Part shown: piece by piece, positions 31,651 to 42,586 of the stretch | Position numbering within the stretch: position 1 is the stretch's first letter | How the letters are laid out: each line of letters opens with the position of its first letter | Source: Anthonomus grandis grandis | Taxonomy: Eukaryota > Arthropoda > Insecta > Coleoptera > Curculionidae | Direction: 5' to 3' | NCBI RefSeq assembly: GCF_022605725.1 | Contig: NC_065548.1 | Location: 19,315,644 to 19,379,643, forward strand | DNA length: 64,000 nucleotides | Position numbers and translations under genes: made by a program | Notes under the pieces: model-generated | Database searches by the model: none | What the model was told of the DNA's origin: nothing | What the model saw: the letters and a program-made list of their open reading frames with translations, nothing else

Positions 31651-34600
31651 GACTGTTCCTCGGGAAGGGTTCGTTGTATGACTTGAGGGGTAAAAAAGCA
31701 AATAAAAATTATTAAATAAATCGGTCATGAAGAATTGCTGGAAAATATTTTCTCCACCAGAAAGCGTAACTGACATCTTAAATTCCGCCAATTTATAATT
31801 TTAAGTAGAACCAGTTTATTTAAAAAGATGCTGGATGGCGTTCAATTTTTTTCTTTGGAATAACCTGCTGTAACTTTTTAACGGTTAGACCGATTTTATC
31901 AAATTTGGTATTGTAAAAAAGAGAATTTCTTAAAAAATAAGAATCAATCAAACTATAGTTAATTTAATTAAATCCTTCTCCGCTAGGGGGCTTGTTTTGA
32001 CACTATGACCCAAAACCCTAAAAAAAAAACAAAAAAGTCAAATGAAATGTTATTTTTTTTTTCATAAAAAAGTAGCCAAAGAACATCCAAAAAAGCCAGT
32101 AAAAAACCGTCTTTAAAAATGTCGTTCCTAACCTCAAATATTGAAAAAATGAGATTAATAGATCTTTGAAGGCCAATGATCGCGCAGTAAATTTCACAAA
32201 GCTATTTAAAATTTAGCTACAGAATGAATAATATATTATAAAGGCAATAGTGAGTACAAAATATAAATCGAAAAAAAATACATTATCAGAATATTCATGT
32301 TGCTCCAAATAGATAAAACGCATCCTGAACTGATTAAGTCACTTTAATAATATATGTATAAGCGAGGCTATATTATAGTTACTTTACTGAATTCTTTTTA
32401 TGACATGGTATGTGGTTCTAAGAAGAACGTTTATTAATAAAGCCCATGAAAGCAAAAAAAAGTAATCTAATGGCCATCCTAGTAAATTGAAAGAATCAAG
32501 TTCAACTCTTGGGATATTTCAGATGGCATTCCTAATTCTTGCAATCATATCCTCACGGAAAGTTGCCTTTATTGCAAAGACGATATCCTTAACACTTCGC
32601 CAGAGATACAAGTCAAGGCAGGTTAAATGAGGAGCTAGACCTAGAAATATTCATTAAGTATTTATATGTCCATAAATATAAACAGAATCATTCCAAAAGG
32701 CAACATCTAAAGATTCTTGTATTAAATATTTGCCTTGGAGACTAAAGGAATCGGTTAGGAATAGGCCGAGCCAATTGTTCGCATAGTGGTTGAGGTACTG
32801 ATTAATATTAGGACAAAGTAGCAGTGGGCACTGATTTTTTTTTTGGTGGCATGTGGCATTTAACTATGCAGCCAGTTACAATTTTTATATTTTCTTTAAT
32901 TTGCAATTTTTAACGTATCGCATAACTCTAACTACTCTGATAATTGATTTAACAATATTATTTATCCTTTATGTAATGTATTGCTTCATTCTACAACCCT
33001 CTATTTAATTATTGTTTATATTTATTTAATGTTATCTTATTTTTAAATGATGGTTTTATTTAAAATATTTTGTTTAAGTTATTAATATGAGTGAGCTATT
33101 CTTAGCTCATAAATAAAAGTTTTGTTAGTTATTTAAGATTAGAGGATGGTTGGGTTGGGTTGGGTTGGTTTAAAACCGATTTAATTAGTGTTTAGGGTTT
33201 ATTTAAGATCCAATTAATAAATTTTGATTTAATTTTGACATAACCAGATTTTCTGAGGTTATGTTTCTAGTACATGTTAGTAGTTAAGTTATGTTGTTGT
33301 TACGTTTAATTGTTTTCATTGCTATTTGGCTGATTTGATTATTACTCGGCATTTAAGGTAAATTTAGGATAGAATTTAAGCATTTTTACCTAATTTTGAT
33401 TTTGAAGTTATATTACGATTGAATTTAGAAATAATAAACTTATTTAAGTTTTTAGACTCTCCCTTTTAAACTGAAGGTAAGAATGCCGAGATCAATATTA
33501 AAGTGACTTAATAAGCTCAGGATTCGTTTAATCGCTTTGGAGCAACATGAAAGGTCTGGTGATGTTTTTTTTGTAACTAAATTCATATCTTTGGTTTTCA
33601 AGATGCATTAATCTCATTTTCCCAATATTTGAGGCTTAGAACGAAATTTTGGTAAACCGTATCACTGATTTCTTTGGATAGTATTTGGTTAGTTTTTTAT
33701 AAAGAAAAGGTATATTATTTCATTTATTTTTTTTTTAGGATTTGGGTCATGTTGTTAAAACTGTTCCTGGCGGAGAAGGATTTAACTAAATTAACTATAT
33801 TTTAGTTGATTTCTTTTACCCAAGGAATGCTCTTTTTAACGGTACCAAATTTGTTAAAATCGTTTAAGCCATTAAGAACTTAAAGCACGTGCACACAATT
33901 ATACAATCTTAATCTTATAAGTGTTTATATTTCATGTACAAGCTCAAAAAGGGCCTACGTAACTAAAATATTTTTATTTCATTAGGCTCGTTTAATAGTT
34001 TTATATGAGATTATAAGATCGTTTTCAGTCTATAATAAAGCATTTAAAAAATTACTTGTTAATATTATATTATTGTTTTATTACTTATAAAACTTTATAA
34101 ATACAATTTAAAAAATATAAATATTTCAAGCAACATAATTTGCATTAAGTTAAGTAAGGAACTAGATATTCTAAATTAACTTAAAGGTTAATCTTTTAAA
34201 AAGTTATATAACCTTTTAAAACAACAATTTCGTGGACAAAAAAGATATTTATTTTATAAAAATTTTCTATACACTATATAAATAATATTTTAGAGAGTGT
34301 AATAATTATTGTAGCTATTACGTCACTAAGAGTAATTTGTGTGTACTATAAAAATATTTTATTGTTCAATACGTCCTTAATATAACTAATATAAAATAAT
34401 TTAGTTTGATAGTAGACTTTGTGTGCTACTTGGAAATTAAATGCCCTCCACCACCTTTAGTTTTAAAATAACTGATTTTTTTTTTATGAAAATGATAGGT
34501 AAATTGGTTCTATTTGAAAACGTGAAAAGAAAATTAGTTTATTATGATGTCAGTTACCCCTCTGGTGGTTGTTTTTAGAACTTATAATAAATAATATTTT

Positions 34601-34750
34601 TTATAAGTTAATATAAATAGAAAATATTTTCCAGTGATTCTTCACGACCGATTTACCCCTTTTTTAATATATAATTGATATTTTTTTCTACCTTTAAGTC
34701 ATACGACGGTTTCAGAGATATAGCTGCTATAGGTGACAGTATTAGGTACT
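31650..34750 (-). mobile_element. 3-kb foldback built on a mariner-like remnant
   Basis: Left arm 31,670-32,360 and right arm 33,480-34,735 are inverted copies. Matching landmarks: GTTGTATGACTT / GTCGTATGACTT; TCGGTCATGAAGAAT / TCGGTCGTGAAGAAT; GATTTTATCAAATTTGGTA / GATTTTAACAAATTTGGTA; CCTTCTCCGC; and CATGTTGCTCCAAA ... CATCCTGAACTGATTAAGTCACTTTAAT. The right arm carries about 585 bp of extra AT-rich DNA (33,890-34,475) not found on the left, probably a later insertion. The central part holds a minus-strand transposase scrap. Arms of several hundred bp make this a long-TIR or foldback-type element. Confidence 0.65.
32440..32860 (-). pseudogene. Mariner-like transposase C-terminal scrap
   Basis: On the minus strand, around 32,650-32,480, one frame reads PHLTCLDLYLWRSVKDIVFA followed by FREDMIARIRNAI, matching the SPDLTPLDFFLWG.LK..VY......L..RI..A segment of insect mariner-like transposases. 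Upstream, NQYLNHYANNWLG resembles the R.YL...F..RWIG block. The rest of the protein is not preserved. It lies inside the foldback arms, so it is probably the remains of that element's own enzyme. Confidence 0.65.
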
Positions 34751-34759
34751 TGAGTATCC

Positions 34760-34975
34760 TAGTTTGTAATTTTATACCGTCACACGAATTATATTAAGGA
34801 GAGTCATGCTTTTTCACTTAAGAAAAGTGATACATCCATGCGGTTTATCTGCAGCCGTTTCTCCTATGCCATTCAGGCGTTTTAACTAAGACCACTTCTT
34901 ACTCAATGTTACAGAAATGATTTCGCGTTTTTGCATCTGCCTTAGATTAATTAGCTATACCTTAGACCAGTATTA
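34760..34975. other. Short AT-rich spacer, nothing recognised
   Basis: This spacer lies between the foldback element and the hAT terminus. No motif is seen. Confidence 0.4.
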
Positions 34976-34976
34976 C

Positions 34977-36354
34977 TCAAACTTTTTTCGTGACGGAACC
35001 CTTTTAAAAAAACTAAAACGGAACCCTAAACTCTAAACTAAAAGCAAAAGCAGTTATATGTGAATTGTTTATTAATAATCATACAAAAAAAGATAGATAC
35101 AGTAAGTAGTGACTTAGTAAGCAAATGATAACACTAAGTTCATTTAATGCGAGGCATGTAATGGTCTTTTATTCCTCATCAACTGGGTAATGTCAGGCTT
35201 GATAGAAGAAAGTTGAATTCTCATGTCTGGTACGGCATCCAGTCTATTGCGGTAGTTTGTTTTTGTAGCTGTATATGCTAAGAATCCCGTTTCACACAAA
35301 TACGTTGTTGGGAACGGCAGAAGAATATTTAAAGCTTCTGTGGCAAATTGTGGATATTCATCACAATCATTTAGTAAAATTGTTTTGAACAATGATTCGA
35401 TGCTTGTATCCGATGTCATTTCTAGAAATGATTAATAGATCTGATCTGACATATTTTCAGGCTTCTGCAATCTAGATGAAAAAGGGTTTTAAATCCATGA
35501 GTTTATTTTCAGTTTTGTATTTTGTTCTTCAGGAATGTAAGATTCAAAAGTCCCTTGCAGATCATTGAGATACTGCCCCAATTCAACAAATATTTTATTT
35601 TGAAATATTTCTGTATCACTAAGACTATCGTGACTACGGAACTCACTTAGCAATGAAAAGCTTTCGATTTCTCTCTTACCAAAACAAGTAATCCAAAAAA
35701 AAAAAAGTCTTCTTCGAGTGAATGTTCATATGGATATCGCACAATTACTAGCAAGATGGCCAGTCAACATCAGTCGACTCATCCATTTGCAAGACGAATT
35801 TGTTATTTTAAAGCTGTGAAACCAGTTCTTCTTTTATGTTTGCTGCGATATCGTTCGAAAGCGGCACTGTAGAAAGATGCTTTACAGATTTTTAATATTT
35901 TTATTAGTGTGCGCTTCTCCTGCTTAGGCAATGCGGTAACTAACCAAGTATGATGCCTCCGTGGCCTTTTCATTCACAGTCTGAGTCGCATACGTCATAG
36001 TTTTTTGGCTTCTTAATAATTGTTCTTTTTTACGTAGAAAAATTTTTTACTTTTGTTTTTGAAGTCGGGATATACAGTTTCTAAATGTCGGCGCATCTTA
36101 GCAGGTACCATCGAACTATTAGGAAGGAGTTTGCCGCACAATATACAAAGAGGTGAGCCGTTGGAATCAACGAATTCGAGATTATTGTATGATTCGTCAT
36201 ACTTTCGTTTTTTCACCTTCAGTGTGTCTATAGATGTTTTACTACTTGAACTTGAAACCATAAACCTAAAACTTGACGCCGTCATATCACCTTGATTTGA
36301 CGCATCATCCAAGCGAACCACATTTTTTGTAATACCTTTAAGCCAGCGCTCCAT
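34977..36354 (-). mobile_element. ZBED-type hAT transposon, internally deleted
   Basis: The coding remnant (36,354 to 35,144, minus strand) is followed by a terminus-like CAGTATTACTCAAACTTTTT at 34,977, the CAG...CAAACTTTTT form seen at ends of ZBED/SCAND3-like hAT elements, and by GTGACGGAACCC. I could not find the opposite terminus to the right of 36,354. The 400 bp there (to 36,760) are GC-rich and may be the element's 5' non-coding region. Confidence 0.65.
35144..36354 (-). pseudogene. ZBED/SCAND3-like hAT transposase remnant
   Basis: The N-terminal frame (36,354-36,013) contains KRKYDESYNNLEFVDSNGSP, then LCILCGKLLPNSSMVPAKMRRHLETVYP, a C..C...(H)...H BED-type DNA-binding finger. The next part, in shifted frames (about 35,985-35,690), reads NEKATEASYLVSYRIA, PLSNDIAANIKEELVSQL and FVLQMDESTDV, which includes the first catalytic Asp. 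The C-terminal frame (35,419-35,144) reads ALNILLPFPTTYLCETGF and TKTNYRNRLDAVPDMRI, the hAT dimerisation region. The central catalytic part and its insertion domain are mostly deleted between about 35,560 and 35,690. Stops occur too. The enzyme would have mobilised hAT elements by cut and paste. Confidence 0.85.
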
Positions 36355-36479
36355 TCTTCTTTAACACTAATTTGATTTGGTCAATTTTATGACAAATAGT
36401 ATCTCTTGACGCACGAAATACAAGATTTTTCAACCACTACGAACAACAACAAGACAAGCGAACATAAAATACTGACCGT

Positions 36480-36760
36480 GGTGTGAGTAAATTTTGCGGT
36501 ACGTTGCCTGATTAATAAATTCTCCGCGCCAAACAATCCTCCTTTATATTATACCAGCCACCATCGAATCATCTCGAATTCCCCAGAAACTTCGGAGAGC
36601 CACACGATTTTCTCCGAAGTACGCGTCGACGCACGAGCATGAGAAACGGCGCGACGAACCGAGGTCATTCGATTGCTTATAGTCCGGGGGTGAATGGTGG
36701 CGTACGAGTAACGCTCTAACACTTCGATGTAATAGGTCGGGCATTTACTTTATAATACAT
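36480..36760. other. GC-rich island with a perfect 9-bp hairpin
   Basis: This stretch is CpG-rich (GTACGCGTCGACGCACG, GGCGCGACGAACCG). It contains CTTCGGAGA (36,590-36,598) and its exact complement TCTCCGAAG (36,611-36,619). It may be the promoter side of the adjacent hAT gene. The short minus-strand ORF at 36,544-36,744 across it lacks any motif. Confidence 0.4.
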
Positions 36761-38740
36761 ATATTAAACTTTCGTATATGTACCAGTAACACCTATAAGT
36801 AGGCGTTTCGTTTTGGTTGTTTATTTTTATCTTAGGTAACTTTATTCTTATAGGGTCCATTTTAATACATGCATTCATTTATTATGACGGTATAGGTTTG
36901 AAAAGAGACAAAAATATTTATTTTTTTTCGATTCAATACTTCTAGAATCTTTATCTTTGACACCAATGAGTTGCATTCATACGATTACAGTTTCGTTATA
37001 AATATGTAGGTTTCGTATAATAACTTACATATTGTGAATATGCTAAAATAAATTGAACCTCGCCATAGTACAAAATTTTGCCATATTTATCCGTTTTTCT
37101 TATCATACAATCTATTTTTTTAATCAAAATACGGAATTAATTTTTCAGCATTTTTCAAGCGATGTCAGTTAGTATGTTGTCAACAGTAAGTTTTAATTAG
37201 AACAAAAAAAGTCTGCAACAGTAATTTACTGAAATCATTCTGCCTTGCAGTTTAAACTTATTCGGCCGATGCTTTTTTTGCCTAACCAGCAACAGGCGTG
37301 AAATTTAATTTTCTCTCTTTAGTTTGCGACTAAAGGTAAATATTTAAGGGTAAATTTTAAAACAAGGATTCTGTATTTGAAGTTTTAAAACCAACAACTA
37401 AATAAATTTATTTTTAATGTATTTACCTTTTTTATATTTAACCAGCATAAGTCTAAAGAATTTTTTATGGCATAATATACATGTAACAATAGAAAAAAAA
37501 CAAGGCATTTGATACAATATACACATTTTATTTAGTATTTGCTCTTATTGTGTACATATGGTCTTTGTTTTTTATAATTATATTTGCCATTACAATGATA
37601 GGTATTGAAAAGAACAAATAATCATGTGTCGACAAATACCGGATTTAGTTTTTCTGCCTCCTGATTCATAGTCATGATTTTGTAGTAAGCAATTGATACT
37701 ACTTATTCCAGTCAAATATCTGATTGAACATGTACTGTACTAATTGATTTTACAATTACTTAATTTAGCCAATTAGGTTAACAAAGGCAATACTTAAGCC
37801 AAGTATTTCTTTTAATAGTTTTTAGCCCACAAACTTGTATAATAAAAACTTAATGGCCCTGTTGAGATCAAAGGCCTTAAAAGTTTCAAATTATCCGCCA
37901 AGATAAATATTCTATAGCATGTAAGCCGATTATACATTTTATTCTACATTCACTTTTTTTATTTTGGATTTTATATATTTCTTTATGAGATAAAAAAATT
38001 CTTTTAAAACACTAAAGCCAGTAAGGTAGCAGAAATATGTCTTTGTCCATTTAGGATCAAGAAATATTTTAAGTATTTGAACGCATCCAATATTATAAAA
38101 ATAACAATGTATGGCCAAATTTTTCAGATTATTTTCTATACCCTTTTTTCCAAAAATCGTGTTTTTACTTGTTTGTTCCAAAAAGGTCAAATATTCATTT
38201 ACCATGCAAAAAGCGTTACTTTATTGTATAAAATAAAGAGCTATTACTGATTTTATGTCGAAAATTTATATGATTTTGAATTAAAACTAACTAAATCTTT
38301 GAGAATACGGATTTTTAGAAAGTGTGCGAATTATGACAATACGGGATATGCTTGTCACTTTCTCATTCAAGCATACTGGTCTATCGAATTATATTTAATG
38401 CAAAATCTTAACTAATACTGTCTAAACTCTAAATAATAGTATATTATACATATATAATATACTATTATACTCAATATATAATATCGAGTTAGAGGTGTTC
38501 GACCTCTAATCAATAAAAAGTACCTACTTGATTAAAATTATAAACATAAAAAGCATATCATTACGAGAAGCCTAATGAGCACCCAGTATTGAACATAGGA
38601 CGCAACTTGAAAATTATCTAGACTTATGCACCTAAATGAACTTACGCCAACCACGAAATACATATACCTTCTGCAAAAAATTATTTAAAGAATAAACTGA
38701 CTGAACATAGATTTTTGGTTAGAGATAAATATATTAGTAT
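36761..38740. other. AT-rich intergenic DNA, no gene seen
   Basis: Nothing coding is recognised. The 88-codon minus-strand frame at 37,939-38,205 has no motif and a composition like the background. An AT cruciform at 38,435-38,466 is listed separately. Confidence 0.5.
38435..38466. repeat. Perfect AT palindrome (cruciform-prone)
   Basis: AATAGTATATTATA (38,435-38,448), a 4-base loop CATA, and the exact complement TATAATATACTATT (38,453-38,466). A 14-bp perfect stem of pure AT plus two G/C pairs could extrude as a cruciform. Confidence 0.8.
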
Positions 38741-39640
38741 TCTCGTTGATATCCTTACATAACTTTTTAGTTTAATTTTGTCCATGGAACAAATTCCAGA
38801 CGTTTGAAGGTTGCTTGAATATCACCTATACTGAAGGATGAGAATGTTAATCAAGTTATCATACTACAAGCTACGTCATAAATTAGTAAATTTTCAAAGT
38901 TATTTCTAATTATTTCGCTGTCTAACCATGTTAAAGTTCTCTATCCATTGATCAGCAGCAATTTTTTATTGGGCAATTTTGTGTTAAAAAAAAATCCTAT
39001 TTCTTTGGACACATTTGTAATTTAACTGATGCTCATGCAAAAAACATCTTTAATTTGATATTACTGTTTTTTTAAAGTTTAAGTTAGTTTTCAGCTTGGT
39101 AAATTTATTTCTTTCATTCATATTTGATTGACATATCCCAGTTTGTTAAGTACGGCATTAAATCACAACATTTTATTGCTACTTCAGATGCACATATCAC
39201 AAGGTTTAAACCTGAATTTACTATGGTATTTCATATTTATAAATGATTCAGTTACACTATTGAAAACCATAGGCTGGCATTAACCGATAACATAAGGCTG
39301 TACTAAAATATATGTGGTATTCAGTACTGCTTCCTTTGTCAGAAATGTTTGAACTACTCTGAAGTTTGAATTGTTCATATTAGGCTAAGACTGAGATTGT
39401 TGGGCCAGTTTGAAAGAGGTTTGATTTTATGATTACCTTCAAATTTACTTTATCAGTATTACAATAATCTGATTGGGCCTGTTTAGAGTACATTTTCAGG
39501 TATTTGACTTTCAGTCAAATTCAACCCACTAGGGCAGTTTATTATTTTCAACTGCTGAGCCGTTTCAATCTAATAAGAAATATCTTCTTTGTAAAATATT
39601 TATATGGCTTACGTAATGACTGGTATCATATTATTAAATG
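38740..39640 (+). pseudogene. Highly decayed CR1-like LINE reverse transcriptase
   Basis: The plus strand shows ILVDILT.LFSLILSMEQIP (about 38,740-38,800), which matches DILADPLTYIFNLILSTEQI of the copy at 26.85 kb. RLLEYHLY and LVNFQSYF follow, at the places of WKTAKIM and the RPIS...F blocks. In the 3' part, QLLSRFNLIRNIFFVKYLYG (about 39,548-39,607) matches the conserved L..LE..R.....LFLYK..NG tail. There are stops or indels every few dozen codons. It appears to be an older member of the family at 25.9-28.5 kb. Confidence 0.6.
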
Positions 39641-39699
39641 TGGAATGAACAAATATGCTCTTGTCGCAAAGTCGATCTCCGTAAGGGCATATTATAGCG

Positions 39700-40440
39700 G
39701 TGCATAGTGGCTTTACATTAGAGATATCCGATAAACACAACCCTTATCTTCGGCAATGTTCCTGCTATTAATGCATAAAGTTATGAGATTCCGATAAGGT
39801 CCCGCCTCTGATTCGATCCAACATGTTTATTAACAAGCAATGCTTAGCATATCGACGAGGCTGGTAAAATTAATATGCTTCTTCCTTAATAAGATGCGAC
39901 AAAACCCTACTGCATTTTACAAGCTTATGCAAAACACCTTAATCACAGCGCATATGTTATGAGGTGAAAAAGTTATATAGGTGTTTGCTTATAGTGTAGT
40001 TAATATGGGTACAGCGTTTCACACTTACCTGATACCTAATTTAATTTTCTGCGTGAAACAAAATAGATCATCACTGTAGGATCCTTAACTTAATTTACCG
40101 GAAGTCAGTAATATTAACGGAACTAATCTGGCCTGTTATTAAGGTAAAATGTCTTAAGTCTATTCATGACATTAACTTGAATGTAAATATATTATTTACC
40201 ACATCTGATCAGCGAATACTAGTAGAATGGCGGGAATAAAAATGAAATTTTTTTCTGTGCCTACACCAATTAAAATATGGTGAAGCAAGCTACAAAACAC
40301 CTCATTATAAGGACAAACTTATATTTTCTTCTTAACTTTACCAAAAAAATCCTGAACGATCTGATCAGTATGGTCTGACATTATCCTACATATTATTCAA
40401 GAATATTTTATATACTCGTATCTGCCTATGGATCCTTGCC
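39700..40440. other. Intergenic DNA, nothing recognised
   Basis: No frame, repeat or motif was found in this stretch. Confidence 0.45.
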
Positions 40441-42000
40441 TATCTTCTTTTTCTTCTGATGCCGTATAGTTCTAACGCGTTGGCATTGTATTCACTAGGC
40501 AAAATAAATTGTTCCTTTCTCGGCTCTTCTAAATATCGTGGTAAGATCAGCGATGTTACACCGGTTCTGAATATTGCGTATCCATGAGTGTTACTTTTGT
40601 CTTGGCCCTCTTTTTCCTCCAATCCTTGTCATTAGTTTTTCGGAAATTCTACCTAGGACCTCGGAGAATATTTTCTAGTTATGATGTTCTTCGTTGTTTT
40701 ACAATGCCTAACAATTTTTTGCCGGTGTTTTTTTCTCTGTAACACCTGCTCATTAGTTACACCTTCTATCCAGGAAATCTTAAGTAGTCTGCTTAGGATC
40801 CACATTTTAAAAGCCTCTATTCTTTAAAGGGATTGGACCTGTAGTGACCATGATTCTACTTCATATAACAATATATGCCATATGTAAAGCTTTACCACTT
40901 AAAGGCGAGCCCTAATGGCACCTAGATCTTGAACTTGATAAATGAGTTTCAAGTAATGGCTATGCATATTTTTATTTTTCCGTTATTATCCCTCTGTCGT
41001 TCAGTGTTGTGTACATATTTAAACCTATTCACTCTATTGATTAGGTTATTGTCGATATAGAGTTGTGCGTTGTTGTGGGGTTTATATGCTGACTATCGTT
41101 TGGTTTTATTTATGTTGATATTAAGATCCAACTCCTTTCCTTTTTTATTTATGGTATTTACGATGGCTTGTAAATTTTCAGTATTATCTGCTAAAATCGC
41201 CGTATAGTCAACATATCTTAAATTGTTGATGGGAATACCATTTACCTTTATTCCCACTGGATTATCTAGTGCTAGTTGAAATATAGGTTCCGTGTATATG
41301 TTGAGTAGAGCAGTGATAATACACATCTTTATCGAACTCTTTTAACTATTGTTGTGACATCTGTCTACTGTGAGTCATGAGTTCGTAGTTTTGCTGTTTA
41401 GTTCCAGTATAGTTTGTGTATGGTCTGAATATCTTTTTCACCGATGCTAGCTTCTCATAGGATAATATTAAAAGATCGCGTTTGACGTTATTGAAAGTGT
41501 ATAAAACATATAAAAAGGTCTTTTTATTAGTCACAGCGTGTGTAGACAGCTGCATGCAGTATAGAGGCTCTTGTGTAACCAAACCGTTTTTGAAACCAAA
41601 CTTTGTTACACCAGACCTTTCTCCGCACTTGTTTCACATATTCTCTTGTGAATTATTTTTAGAAATGAGTCATAATGTTGCTAATAACTCGGTGGTTTTC
41701 GCACGTTTTTGTATTTAGTTGTTTGAGGATAGCAATAAAGATGGAGGATAGCCAGTCTCTTGAGATTTCGCCATTTTCATATATATTAATAGAAGGTCCG
41801 TATAGTGTTTTAGTGTTCATTAGTTTCAGTACTTCGGCGTCTATATTGTCTAGGCCAGGTTCCTTCTTGGTTTTAAATATAGAGAGTGCACATACAACTT
41901 CTGCTTCTTCTGGATGTCATTATATTTTAGTTTTATACACCTTGTTTGTAATTTTTCGTCTTCAATTATCGTTGCCTATAATTGTCATAAATGAAAAAAA
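40440..42000 (-). pseudogene. RTE-like LINE reverse transcriptase, decayed
   Basis: On the minus strand, starting near 41,870, the frames read KKEPGLDNIDAEVLKLMN, EISRDWLSSIFIAILKQLNT, CENHRVISNIMTHF, then FGYTRASI, KDLFICFIHF and KDIQTIHKLYWN. Then LFNIYTEPIFQLALDN, GIKVNGIPINNLRYVDYTAI and LNININKTK (41,326-41,093). These follow the order GPD.I..E.LK / W..S.FI.L.K / CE.YR.I.LM.H / FID...AFD / LY..Q / LFNIY.E.IF / INNIRYADDT of LINEs common in insects. The catalytic YADD has become YVDY. Further down, EAFKMWILSRLLKISWIEG, NEQVLQRKK and SWIRNIQNRC mark the C-terminus to about 40,480. It is strongly decayed. Confidence 0.75.
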
Positions 42001-42562
42001 AATTATGCCTTGGTAATATATGAATTTCGCAATACCCAGGTATCCTTGAATGCTCACCGGTGTAATTATATGTTTCAAGATTATGTGAAAATGCCTATAT
42101 TTTTTAATTAGTTCTTGAAGATTATCCTTAGAAAGATTTAATTACCTTAATTGCTAAAGCTCTTACCTAAATAAACTGAAAAAAAAAAATCATCACTATC
42201 ACTCTAATTAGTAAAAATGAAAAATATCTCGTCCTAATAGTTTACTGACCTCCTAAAGAACTAAACTTGAACGGTAAACAGATAATAAGTTACATAACAT
42301 TGTTAAAGTAAACTTTGGCCACTAGTAATTTATCTGGATTGGGATTAACGTCTGTATCTGATAGTATGTGATAAATGAAATCTCATTAGAAAAAAACAAT
42401 AGAAAAAGGAATATGAGAATTTCACTTTATGGAGAATAATCTATTTAATCTTTTAAGTAACATAGAAGTTAGTAAAAATAATACTTGCATTAAACCTGAT
42501 GCATAAGTTCGAAAAAAATTTGAATCGTTTTCATGATGAGCTCAAGAACGAGGTCCTGAGAC

Positions 42563-42586
42563 CGCGGTTTGTCTGAACAAACCGCG
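42563..42586. repeat. Perfect GC-rich hairpin
   Basis: CGCGGTTTGT (42,563-42,572), loop CTGA, and the exact complement ACAAACCGCG (42,577-42,586). It is isolated in very AT-rich DNA and not part of any element I recognise. No U-run follows, so it is not a typical terminator, and it lies in a eukaryotic context anyway. Confidence 0.85.

Noticed and set aside
33148..33168. Short GGTTGGGTTGGGTTGGGTTGG run resembling a TTGGG telomere repeat
   Set aside because: Only three to four units inside a decayed element interior; far too short to be telomeric or an interstitial telomere block.
41482..42016. Two plus-strand ORFs of 78 and 113 codons
   Set aside because: They lie opposite the minus-strand LINE reverse transcriptase blocks, which explain the open frames.
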